From the NCBI GenBank assembly GCA_003220195.1, contig QHRT01000113.1, forward strand, positions 1 to 30,752: a DNA stretch of 30,752 nt, read 5' to 3'. The notes beneath the pieces are model-generated. The model was given only the letters and a program-made list of their open reading frames with translations, ran no database searches and was not told the origin of the DNA. The DNA comes from Candidatus Rokuibacteriota bacterium (GTDB lineage: Bacteria > Methylomirabilota > Methylomirabilia > Rokubacteriales > CSP1-6). Shown piece by piece: positions 1 through 6,568 of the stretch. Made by a program: the position numbers and the translations under genes. The first letter of the stretch is position 1. Each line of letters opens with the position of its first letter.

Positions 1-153
1 GGCCTCACCGACGAGCAGTTCAACGCGGAGACCGCGCCGGGACAGTGGACCTACCGTGTCGTGGCCAAGCACGTGCTCGCGCTCGAGCAGGACTCGCTGA
101 AGACGATGGCCGTGGACAGGGCGGCGCGACCCGGCGATGGATTGGCGCGATAG
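1..153 (+). CDS. C-terminal fragment of a DinB/YfiT-like protein (5' end outside window)
   Basis: The first reading frame is open from base 1 to a TAG at 151-153 and encodes 50 residues, so the gene starts upstream of the window. The visible part contains APGQWTYRVVAKHVLALEQD, which resembles the DinB-like four-helix bundle pattern in which a Pro-Gly-x-Trp turn is followed by a helix carrying a metal-binding His (here in AKHVLALE). DinB-like proteins are small metal-binding helical proteins, often thiol transferases or of unknown function. The stop lies 21 bases before the convergent end of the MFS gene. The identification rests on about 30 residues, so the family call is tentative; that the frame is coding is more secure, since composition and phase match its neighbours. 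Confidence 0.45.
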   Translation, partial: GLTDEQFNAETAPGQWTYRVVAKHVLALEQDSLKTMAVDRAARPGDGLAR

Positions 154-174
154 CGCCGTCAGCGGAGGTGCATG

Positions 175-1422
175 TCACGCGACCGACGCGACTGGAACCG
201 GCCGGGGCGTCCTCATGGCCGCGGCGACGACGAGACCGGAGGCCAGCGTGAGCGCCGCGACGAGGTGGATCGCCGCGCCGAGTCCGACGAAGTCCGCCAC
301 CGCGCCGGAGAGCAGCGCGCCGATCGCGTAACCGAGATCGCGCCAGAAGCGATACACGCCGAGGCTCGTCGCGCGCCAGGTCGGGTGCGCATGGTCCGTG
401 ATCGCGGCCAGCAGCGTCGGATAGACCATCGCGGTCCCCAGGCCCTGCAGGGCGGCACCGAGCAGCCACACCCCGTACGTCGGAACCAGCACGGTGAGCC
501 AGATGCCGCCGGCCTGGACGATCATGCCTCCGGCGATGAGCTCTTTGCGACCGAACCGGTCAGAGAGCGGCCCGGTCGCGATCTGCAAGACGCCCCACAC
601 CGCGGGGTACACGGCCTTGATGACGCCGATGCTCGCGACGCCGAGCCCATAGCTGGCGAAGAACAGGGGATAGAGGCCCCAGGACATGCCGTCGTTGAGG
701 TTGTTGACGAGCCCGGCCTGGCACGTCGCGAAGAGACTTACGTTGCCGAGTGTCGTGACGTAGAAGACGGTGGCCAGGGACGGGCGGACGGCCGTTGCCG
801 CTTGCGGACTCGTAGAGGCCTCGAGATGGGCATACGGCCGCGTCTCTCTCACGAACACGAGGGAGACGATGAAGCCGACGACGGCGATCACGATCCCCAA
901 GTAGAACGGCTGCGGGCGCAGCGCGCTGTGCGCGGCAATGTACCCGGTGAGCCACGACATCACGCCGACTGCGAAGTACCCGGCGAACTCGTTCAACCCG
1001 AGGGCGAGGCCGCGGCGCTTCGGCCCGACGAGGTCAACTTTCATGATGACGGTCATCGACCAGGCCATCGCTTGATTCGCGCCGAGCAACACGTTGGCAA
1101 GATCGATCCACCACCACGCTGGCGCCGCGATAATGAGGAACGGCACCGGGAGGGCGAAAAGCCAGCCGACGACGAGGATCGGCTTGCGCCCGATGCGATC
1201 GGACAGGCGCGCGGCGACGAGGTTGATCACCGCCTTCGTCACCCCGAAGCTCACGATGAAGGACGTGATGGCGGTCTTCGAGCTGAGCCCGAACTCCTGC
1301 TCGCCCAGGAGCGGCAGCACGGTGCGCTCGAGGCCCACCATCGCGCCGACGAACGCGTTCAGCACGACGAGGAGCGCGAACTGCGGGAGGTTCTCCCGCA
1401 GTCCGAGCCGCATCGTGCTCAT
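175..1422 (-). CDS. MFS transporter, 12 transmembrane segments
   Basis: Encodes 415 residues with the hydrophobic pattern of a 12-helix major facilitator. The signature between TM2 and TM3 is visible as ARLSDRIGRKPILVVGW, and the matching half-repeat motif is GPLSDRFGRKELIAGG in the second half. The ATG at 1420-1422 is chosen because it gives an MSTMRLGLREN start and overlaps the stop of the upstream MBL-fold gene by 4 bases (ATGA), which points to translational coupling. The same frame stays open further upstream, but that part is antisense-like, Arg-rich and overlaps the MBL gene. It is the distal gene of a two-gene operon divergent from a LysR regulator. Its partner belongs to a family of persulfide dioxygenase-like hydrolases, so export or uptake of a sulfur compound is a reasonable guess. 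The substrate cannot be read from the sequence. Confidence 0.9.
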   Translation of the reverse strand: MSTMRLGLRENLPQFALLVVLNAFVGAMVGLERTVLPLLGEQEFGLSSKTAITSFIVSFGVTKAVINLVAARLSDRIGRKPILVVGWLFALPVPFLIIAAPAWWWIDLANVLLGANQAMAWSMTVIMKVDLVGPKRRGLALGLNEFAGYFAVGVMSWLTGYIAAHSALRPQPFYLGIVIAVVGFIVSLVFVRETRPYAHLEASTSPQAATAVRPSLATVFYVTTLGNVSLFATCQAGLVNNLNDGMSWGLYPLFFASYGLGVASIGVIKAVYPAVWGVLQIATGPLSDRFGRKELIAGGMIVQAGGIWLTVLVPTYGVWLLGAALQGLGTAMVYPTLLAAITDHAHPTWRATSLGVYRFWRDLGYAIGALLSGAVADFVGLGAAIHLVAALTLASGLVVAAAMRTPRPVPVASVA

Positions 1423-2156
1423 TCGCCGCTGAGGTTGCGTCGCCGGTTCTCGGCGAACACCTCCGGTTCCGGCGGCAGATCGGCCAGCACGAACTCGACG
1501 AACTCCGGCTTCGATGTGAAGCGCAGGGCGGGGTTGAAGCGCCGCTCGAAGCCGATCGTGGAGCCGGGCTTGCCGCTCAAGCCCTTGCCGCACGCCGCGC
1601 CGCCGAAGTGCGCGGGATAGATCTCCAGGTGATCGGGCAACTTCAGCAGCGTGCCGTAGACGCTGTCGTAGAGCTGCTCGGCCAGCGCGGTCTCCGCGCC
1701 CTGCCCGAGGAGGTCCGGCCGTCCCACGCCGCCGGCGAACAGCGTGTCGCCGGTCAGGACGAACCACGGCTCCGGGCCGCGCGTCCGGTCCGTCACGACG
1801 ATCGACACGCCGTCAGGCGTATGCCCGGGCGTGTGGAGGAACGTCATGTGGACGTTGCCCATCTCGTGCTCCTCGCGGTCGGCGACGGTGACGTGCGGGA
1901 ACGTGACGGGCGCGGACTCGTGGAACAAGATCGGGGCGCCGGTCGCCGCGGCGAGCCGGCGGGCGCCCGATGCGTGATCGGCCTGAACGTGGGTCTCGAT
2001 GATATGCGTGATCCGCATTGACTTCTCGGCTGCCGCGCCGAGATACGGCTCGACTTCCAGCTGTGGATCCACCACAGCGCACGCAGCGGCGCCTGCTCAG
2101 CCGAACACGTAGCTCGCGCAGCCGGTCTTGGGGGACAGGATCTGCCGGAAGATCAT
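1419..2156 (-). CDS. MBL-fold metallohydrolase (persulfide dioxygenase/BLH type), candidate selenoprotein with UGA at codon 20
   Basis: Read from the ATG at 2154-2156, the protein is 245 residues with an in-frame TGA at 2097-2099 (codon 20). The 19 residues before it, MIFRQILSPKTGCASYVFG, look like the normal N-terminus of this family, and AVVDPQLEVEPYL continues the fold straight after it. The ATG has a strong Shine-Dalgarno sequence (AAGGAGG at 2166-2172, 9 bases away). Metal-site motifs follow: THVQADH (Gln where HxHxDH usually has His), TPGHTPDG, TGDTLFAGGVGRPD and IYPAHFGG. The tail GKPGSTIGFERRFNPAL is typical of ETHE1/BLH-like proteins, which oxidise persulfides. Without readthrough, the only starts after the TGA are GTGs at 2075 and 2072 with no visible ribosome site, and the first beta strand would be lost. 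A SECIS-like hairpin lies just downstream of the UGA. I therefore call Sec at position 20; a nonsense mutation or base error is the alternative. The fold is certain, the recoding likely but unproven. Confidence 0.7.
2060..2078 (-). promoter_or_regulatory. SECIS-like hairpin downstream of in-frame UGA
   Basis: On the minus strand the mRNA reads GCUGUGG-UGGAU-CCACAGC, a perfect 7-bp stem closed by a 5-nt loop. The loop starts 25 nt after the UGA at 2097-2099. Known bacterial SECIS elements sit within the coding sequence just downstream of the UGA, with a small apical loop about 16-37 nt away and a conserved G in the first two loop positions; here the second loop base is G. The stem lies inside the codons for the VVDP strand, so it must be compatible with coding. 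I can see the pairing directly; SelB binding is inferred. Confidence 0.6.
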
Positions 2157-2261
2157 GCCGAGGGCCCTCCTTGGCTGAAGAATCGCTCGGTCTTGTGGAT
2201 ACCGCCGGAGTCGCCATAAGATCCAATACATATTTCAGATGGCTCCGATGAGGAAAAACCG
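2157..2261. promoter_or_regulatory. Divergent intergenic region between LysR gene and MBL-MFS operon
   Basis: This is the 105-base gap between two divergent starts. It holds the Shine-Dalgarno sequence of the MBL gene (2166-2172) and a conspicuously AT-rich island (about 2216-2241, CATAAGATCC then AATACATATTTCAG) in otherwise GC-rich DNA. LysR-family regulators usually bind in the gap to a divergently transcribed target, so operator and promoters are most likely in this island. I cannot assign clean -35/-10 boxes. Just before the LysR start, GAGGAAAAACCG provides a ribosome site. Confidence 0.4.
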
Positions 2262-3197
2262 ATGACCTTCCGCCAGCTCGAGATCGTCCTGGCGGTGGCG
2301 CGCGCGAAGAGCTTCACGCGGGCGGCCGAGAGCCTGCACGTGAGCCAGTCGACGCTGTCCCAGCACGTGCTGGAGCTCGAGCGCGAGCTCGACGCGCGCC
2401 TCTTCGATCGGCTCGGCCGGACGGTGACGCTCACCGAGGCCGGACGCCTGCTCGAGGAGCACGCCACGCGCCTGGTCGCGACGCTCGCCAGCGCGCGCCG
2501 CACGCTGGATGGGCTGAAGGGACTCGAGCGTGGCTCGCTCGTGATCGGCGCCAGCACGACGCCCGGCATCTACGTGCTGCCGAGCATCGTGGCGGCCTTC
2601 AAAAGGCGCTATCCGGGGATCGACGTGTCGCTTCACATCGCGAACTCCCAGGTGATCGAGGAACGGATCCGCGCCGACGAGGTCGATCTCGGCGTGGTCG
2701 GCGGGCACCTGCTTCAGGGCCGCGAGCGATGCGTGGCCGCCGGCCTCGTGGACGAGTTGCTGTTGATCGTGCCGCCTCGCCACGCCTGGGCGAAGCGTCG
2801 TGAGGTCGCGCCGCACGAGCTGGCGAGCGCGCCGCTGTTGCTGCGCGAGCACGGTTCGGCGACCCGCATGGTCACGGAGCGCACGCTGCGTCGGGCCGGC
2901 GTGAAATTCACCACCGCGATGGAGCTCGACCACACCGAAGCGATCAAGCAAGCGGTCATGGCCGGCCTGGGCGTGGCGCTCGTGTCGAGGTACGCGGTCC
3001 GCGGCGAGCTGGCCACCCGCCGGCTCTGTGGACTCCGTGTGAAGGGTGTGCCGTTCTTCCGACACTTCCACGTCGTCCACAACGAGGCGCGCACACTGAC
3101 GGCCAGCGGTCGCGCGTTCATGGACATGCTCGAAAGGTCGCCCGGGGGATCTCGGCCGGCGACACCCGGGAGCGGATGGAACCACCCTGCGATGTGA
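2262..3197 (+). CDS. LysR-family transcriptional regulator (CysB/CbbR/CysL-like)
   Basis: Encodes 311 residues, the usual LysR length. The N-terminal winged helix-turn-helix covers about residues 1-62, with MTFRQLEIVLAVARAKSFTR and the recognition helix SQSTLSQHVLELE. A linker helix follows, then a periplasmic-binding-like effector domain from about residue 88 (GSLVIGASTTPGIYVLPSIV) through GVALVSRYAV. The pattern 'TTPGIYVLP...F...YPGIDV' is shared with regulators of sulfur assimilation and carbon fixation such as CysL and CbbR. The ATG at 2262 follows GAGGA at a good distance. It diverges from the MBL-MFS operon, its most likely target, and is followed after 19 bases by the PIG-L gene on the same strand. 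The effector is unknown; a sulfur metabolite would fit the neighbours but is inference. Confidence 0.92.
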   Translation: MTFRQLEIVLAVARAKSFTRAAESLHVSQSTLSQHVLELERELDARLFDRLGRTVTLTEAGRLLEEHATRLVATLASARRTLDGLKGLERGSLVIGASTTPGIYVLPSIVAAFKRRYPGIDVSLHIANSQVIEERIRADEVDLGVVGGHLLQGRERCVAAGLVDELLLIVPPRHAWAKRREVAPHELASAPLLLREHGSATRMVTERTLRRAGVKFTTAMELDHTEAIKQAVMAGLGVALVSRYAVRGELATRRLCGLRVKGVPFFRHFHVVHNEARTLTASGRAFMDMLERSPGGSRPATPGSGWNHPAM

Positions 3198-3216
3198 GGC
3201 CAGGAGGCAACGAGCC

Positions 3217-3921
3217 ATGACGGACAACAACACCGGTCGCGTCCTGGTGGTGACGGCGCACCCCGACGATCCCGAGTTCGCCGCCGGCGGCACCATCGCG
3301 AAGCTGGTCAAGGAAGGCCGCGACGTCGCGTACGTGATCGCGACCAACGGCAACAAGGGATCGAGCGACCGCGCGGCCGTGCCCGACCGCCTGGTGCGCG
3401 TCCGCGAGGAGGAGCAGCGGAACGCCGCCCGGGCGCTGGGCGTCACGCGCGTGCAGTTCCTCGGCTACGAGGACGGCGAGCTGGAGGACAGTCGCCGGCT
3501 CCGGCTCGACGTCACTCGCGAGATCCGGCGCTGGCGGCCGGATCTCATCATCACGTCGCATCCGAACCGGTCGTTCGGCAACTTCTTCGCCTGGCATCGC
3601 GACCACCGGACCATTGCTGGCGTCGTGCTCGACTGCGTGTACCCGCTGGCTCGGGACCACATGGCGTTTCCCGAGCTCTTGCCCGATCACGAGCCGCACA
3701 AAGTGAGAGAGGTCCACATGATCCAGTGGGACGCGCCGCAGCTCATCGTGGACATCACGGAGACCATCGACGCGCAGTTCGCCGCGGCCCGATGTCACGC
3801 GAGTCAGCTCGCCGACTTCGCCGCGTTCGAGGCGCGGGTCCGGAAGCGCGCGGCCGCGATCGGAAAGACACAGGGCTTCAGCTACGGCGAAGGCTTCGAC
3901 CGCGTCGTCCTGCCCGGATGA
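3217..3921 (+). CDS. PIG-L/LmbE family deacetylase
   Basis: Encodes 234 residues. The zinc-binding AHPDDPEFAAGGT motif sits at residues 14-26 right after the first beta strand, with the second metal-site element FAWHRDHRTIAG near residue 128. Members hydrolyse N-acetyl groups from GlcNAc-containing conjugates such as mycothiol and bacillithiol precursors or glycolipids; the substrate here cannot be told from sequence. The start is supported by AGGAGG 9 bases upstream. It lies 19 bases after the LysR stop, so it may be cotranscribed, although a separate role is equally possible. It converges with the GNAT gene across a 16-base gap with no visible terminator hairpin. Length and motifs look intact. 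Confidence 0.9.
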   Translation: MTDNNTGRVLVVTAHPDDPEFAAGGTIAKLVKEGRDVAYVIATNGNKGSSDRAAVPDRLVRVREEEQRNAARALGVTRVQFLGYEDGELEDSRRLRLDVTREIRRWRPDLIITSHPNRSFGNFFAWHRDHRTIAGVVLDCVYPLARDHMAFPELLPDHEPHKVREVHMIQWDAPQLIVDITETIDAQFAAARCHASQLADFAAFEARVRKRAAAIGKTQGFSYGEGFDRVVLPG

Positions 3922-3937
3922 CGAGGGTGCGCGTTGC

Positions 3938-4393
3938 TCAGATCCTCTTTTCGTAGCATCGGCTGACCGGGTCGTCCCGGTATGGTCCAAACGGCGGAAT
4001 ACGCTGGAAGCCGTACGTTTCGTAGAGTCGGATCGCCGCGTCCTGATGGATCCCGGTTTCGAGGCGGAGGATGTCCACGCCACGGGCCTTCGCGTAGTCG
4101 CCCAGGTGATCGAGGAGCAATTTGCCGAACCCCAGACCGCGAAACCGTGGCCGCACGAACATCCGTTTGATCTCTCCGTAGTCGGTGCCGAACAACGTGA
4201 TACCGCCACAGCCCGCGGCAGCCTCGTCGGCGCGGAGGACGAAGAACGCGACGGCGTCGGCGATCAATCGCTCGACGCTGAACCCGTGCTGGCTCTCGCG
4301 GGGATACAGCGGTTCCAGATGCGCGTCGAGCTCCGCGATCAACGCTGTCGCGTCAGGACTGGCCGGATGCTCGGGTGTGATGACGACGGCCAT
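3938..4393 (-). CDS. GNAT family N-acetyltransferase
   Basis: Encodes 151 residues from the ATG at 4391-4393; a TTG three codons upstream is also in frame but less likely. The GNAT fold is seen in the strand IKRMFVRPRFRGLGFGKLLL (residues about 88-107), whose RxxGxG turn binds the acetyl-CoA pyrophosphate, followed by YAKARGVDILRLETG and the closing LYETYGFQRIPPFG. Similar single-domain acetyltransferases act on amino acids, antibiotics or small amines; the substrate is unknown. It is divergent from the broken MFS gene across a 128-base gap, which holds an AT-rich run next to the GNAT start (about 4399-4425). Confidence 0.9.
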   Translation of the reverse strand: MAVVITPEHPASPDATALIAELDAHLEPLYPRESQHGFSVERLIADAVAFFVLRADEAAAGCGGITLFGTDYGEIKRMFVRPRFRGLGFGKLLLDHLGDYAKARGVDILRLETGIHQDAAIRLYETYGFQRIPPFGPYRDDPVSRCYEKRI

Positions 4394-4521
4394 GCGGTTC
4401 AAAAGTTATCAAAATGAATTGGGATCGTGGTCAAGGGAACATCGAGCGCGAACATTCCGGGGCCGGGCACGCCCCGGCGGACGGCGAGCGAGCCCCGGGA
4501 GATCGTGTACCATTGTCTGTC

Positions 4522-5716
4522 ATGGCTGATTCCAAGCCGGCGACGTACAGCGACGCCGCTCTCGTCGTCCCCTCGATCTCCGAGCGCGTACGACCCGATG
4601 CGCGGCTGATCGCGTTTCTCTCGCTCGGTCACCTGATGGTCGACATGAACCAGGGCGCGCTGCCCGCGATCCTTCCGTTCATCAAGAGCGCGCACCAGCT
4701 CTCGTACGCCGCGGTGGGCACGATCGTGCTCGGCGGCAACGTGACGTCGTCGATCATCCAGCCGCTCTTCGGCTATCTCGCGGATCAAGCCGCGCGACGG
4801 TGGATCCTGCCGGTCGCGGTCGCGCTCTCGGGGCTGGGCCTCGCGCTCACGGGCGTCGCGCCGAGTTACGTTGCGGTGGTCGCGGCCGTGCTGGCGATGG
4901 GCGTCGGCGCGGCCGCCTATCACCCCGAAGGCTACAAGACGGTCAGCGGCGTCGGCGGAGCGCGGAAGGCCACGGCGGTGTCGTGGTTCTCGCTCGGCGG
5001 CAACGTGGGCATCGCGCTCGGTCCCCTGACGATCACCGCCCTCGTCACGATGTTCGGCCTCGGCGGAAGTCTCGGCATGCTGGTTCCGAGCTTCGTCGTT
5101 GCGGCCTTGCTGTTCGCGGGGCTCCCGCGACTCGGCGACACGGGGGCCGGCAGAGCGGCGGCCGCGGCGCGTGCGTCGCGCGGCCGCAACATGCCGCGCG
5201 CGATGGCGCTCCTGGTCCTGGTGGTGATGCTCCGCTCGTGGACCCAGCTCGGGTTCACGACGTTCGTCCCGTTCTACTATCTCGACACGCTGAAGGCGGA
5301 CCCTCAGGTCGTCGGCCAGCTGCTGTTCGTGTTCCTCGGCGGTGGCGCGCTGGGCACGATCGTTGCCGGGCCTCTCGCGGACCGCTGGGGGCCACGACCG
5401 TTCATGGTGTGGATGTTCCTCGGCGTCACGCCGCTCGCGCTCGCGTTCCTGCACGCGCGAGGCGCGCTGGCGTTCCTCGCCCTTGGTCTGATGGGCGCCG
5501 TGATGGTGTCGACGTTCACGGCGTCCGTCGTGCTCGCGCATGGCGACCGGGCTCATCGTCGGCTTCGCCAGCGGCACCGCCGGCCTCGGCGTCACGTTGC
5601 TCGGTTGGCTCGCCGATCGTCACGGCCCCCTGACCGCGCTCTGGATCAGCGCGCTGATGCCGCTGGCAGGCTTCGCGGTGGCCTGGTTCCTGCCGCCGTC
5701 CCGCGCGAACGCGTGA
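4522..5716 (+). pseudogene. MFS transporter (fosmidomycin-resistance/Fsr-like) with frameshifting deletion
   Basis: The ATG at 4522 begins MADSKPATYSDAALVVP and leads into a clear MFS (SLGHLMVDMNQGALPAILPF, GYLADQAARRWILPVAVALS), most like the Fsr-type efflux family. The frame is good until VVLA at 5536-5538. The protein then resumes in the next frame at 5540 as MATGLIVGFASGTAGLGVTL and ends AWFLPPSRANA with TGA at 5714-5716. Related transporters have about nine residues of the 'QE..PR..G' type between VLA and MATG, so about 26 bases appear missing. The first frame runs on, by accident, into the tRNA methyltransferase frame and would yield a meaningless Arg-rich linker. Either the gene is inactivated, losing its last two helices, or the assembly carries a small deletion error. 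Its true stop overlaps the next gene's GTG start (GTGA). Confidence 0.8.
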
Positions 5717-6558
5717 TCGACGTCACGCCGTTTCAGGACGGCGAGCAGGTGCTGCTCGTCGACACGCGCGGCCGGCGCCACCTGATCTTCCTGCGCAAGT
5801 CGGAGACGTTCCACTCCGAGCGCGGCTGGCTGATGCACGACGCGATCATCGGGCAGCCGGACGGCAGCTGGGTCCGCACCTCGATGGGCCAGCGCTTCCT
5901 GGCCGTCCGGCCGACGCTCGCCGAATACGTCGTCGACATGCCGCGCGGCGCGCAGGTGATCTATCCCAAGGACCTGGCCATCATCCTGTTCTGGGCGGAC
6001 ATCTATCCCGGCGCGCGCGTGCTCGAAGCGGGCATGGGATCCGGCGCGCTCACGCTGGCGCTCCTGCGCGTCGTGGGTCCCGAGGGCCGCGTGATCACCT
6101 ACGAGCAGCGCGACGAGTTCGCGCGGCGGGCGATCGCGAACATCCACACCCGACTCGGCGAGGTGTCGAACCTCACCGTGCGGCTCCGGCCGGTGGAGGA
6201 CGGGCTCGCCGAGGAAGCGCCCGTCGATCGCGTCGTGCTCGATCTTCCCGAGCCATGGACCCTCACCGATGCGCTGGCCCGCGTGCTGCGCCCCGGCGGC
6301 ATCTTTCTCTCGTACGTGCCGACCATCATCCAGGCGCAGCAGTGCTCGGAGGCCCTCGCGCGCGAGCGCCGCTGGGGATTGGTCGAAACGTTCGAGACGT
6401 TGATCCGTCCGTGGAACATCGACGGCCTCTCGGTGCGGCCGTTCCATCGCATGATCGCGCACACCGGGTTCATCACCGTCGCGCGTCGGGTCGTGCCCGA
6501 GGAGGGTCCGACGGCGCCGCCCGGTCTCGCGGGGACTTCCCGCCAACCCATCACGTAA
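5713..6558 (+). CDS. trmI: tRNA (adenine-58-N1)-methyltransferase TrmI
   Basis: Encodes 281 residues starting at GTG 5713, which overlaps the real stop of the MFS gene by 4 bases. The N-terminal small beta domain (VIDVTPFQDGEQVLLVDTRG, then GQPDGSWVRTSMG) is typical of TrmI. The SAM-binding motif VLEAGMGSGALTLALL lies at about residues 103-118, the acidic ribose-binding strand is GRVITYEQRDEF, and the catalytic-face motif is RVVLDLPEPW near 173-182. The tail HRMIAHTGFITVARR matches the tetramer-forming C-terminus. The enzyme methylates N1 of A58 in the T-loop of tRNAs and stabilises them. The open frame upstream into the MFS gene is a frameshift artefact and not a fusion protein. It is followed 10 bases later by the PpiD-like gene. 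Confidence 0.93.
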   Translation: MIDVTPFQDGEQVLLVDTRGRRHLIFLRKSETFHSERGWLMHDAIIGQPDGSWVRTSMGQRFLAVRPTLAEYVVDMPRGAQVIYPKDLAIILFWADIYPGARVLEAGMGSGALTLALLRVVGPEGRVITYEQRDEFARRAIANIHTRLGEVSNLTVRLRPVEDGLAEEAPVDRVVLDLPEPWTLTDALARVLRPGGIFLSYVPTIIQAQQCSEALARERRWGLVETFETLIRPWNIDGLSVRPFHRMIAHTGFITVARRVVPEEGPTAPPGLAGTSRQPIT

Positions 6559-6568
6559 GGAGTGTTGC

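Noticed and set aside
4399..5595. A 398-residue minus-strand frame opposite the MFS gene
   Set aside because: Highly charged, low-complexity (Arg, Glu, His) antisense product typical of GC-rich genes; no motif.
4414..6558. A 714-residue MFS-methyltransferase fusion protein
   Set aside because: The segment 5539-5712 in this frame is Arg-rich noise, while the adjacent frame carries the normal MFS C-terminus and a stop overlapping the trmI start.
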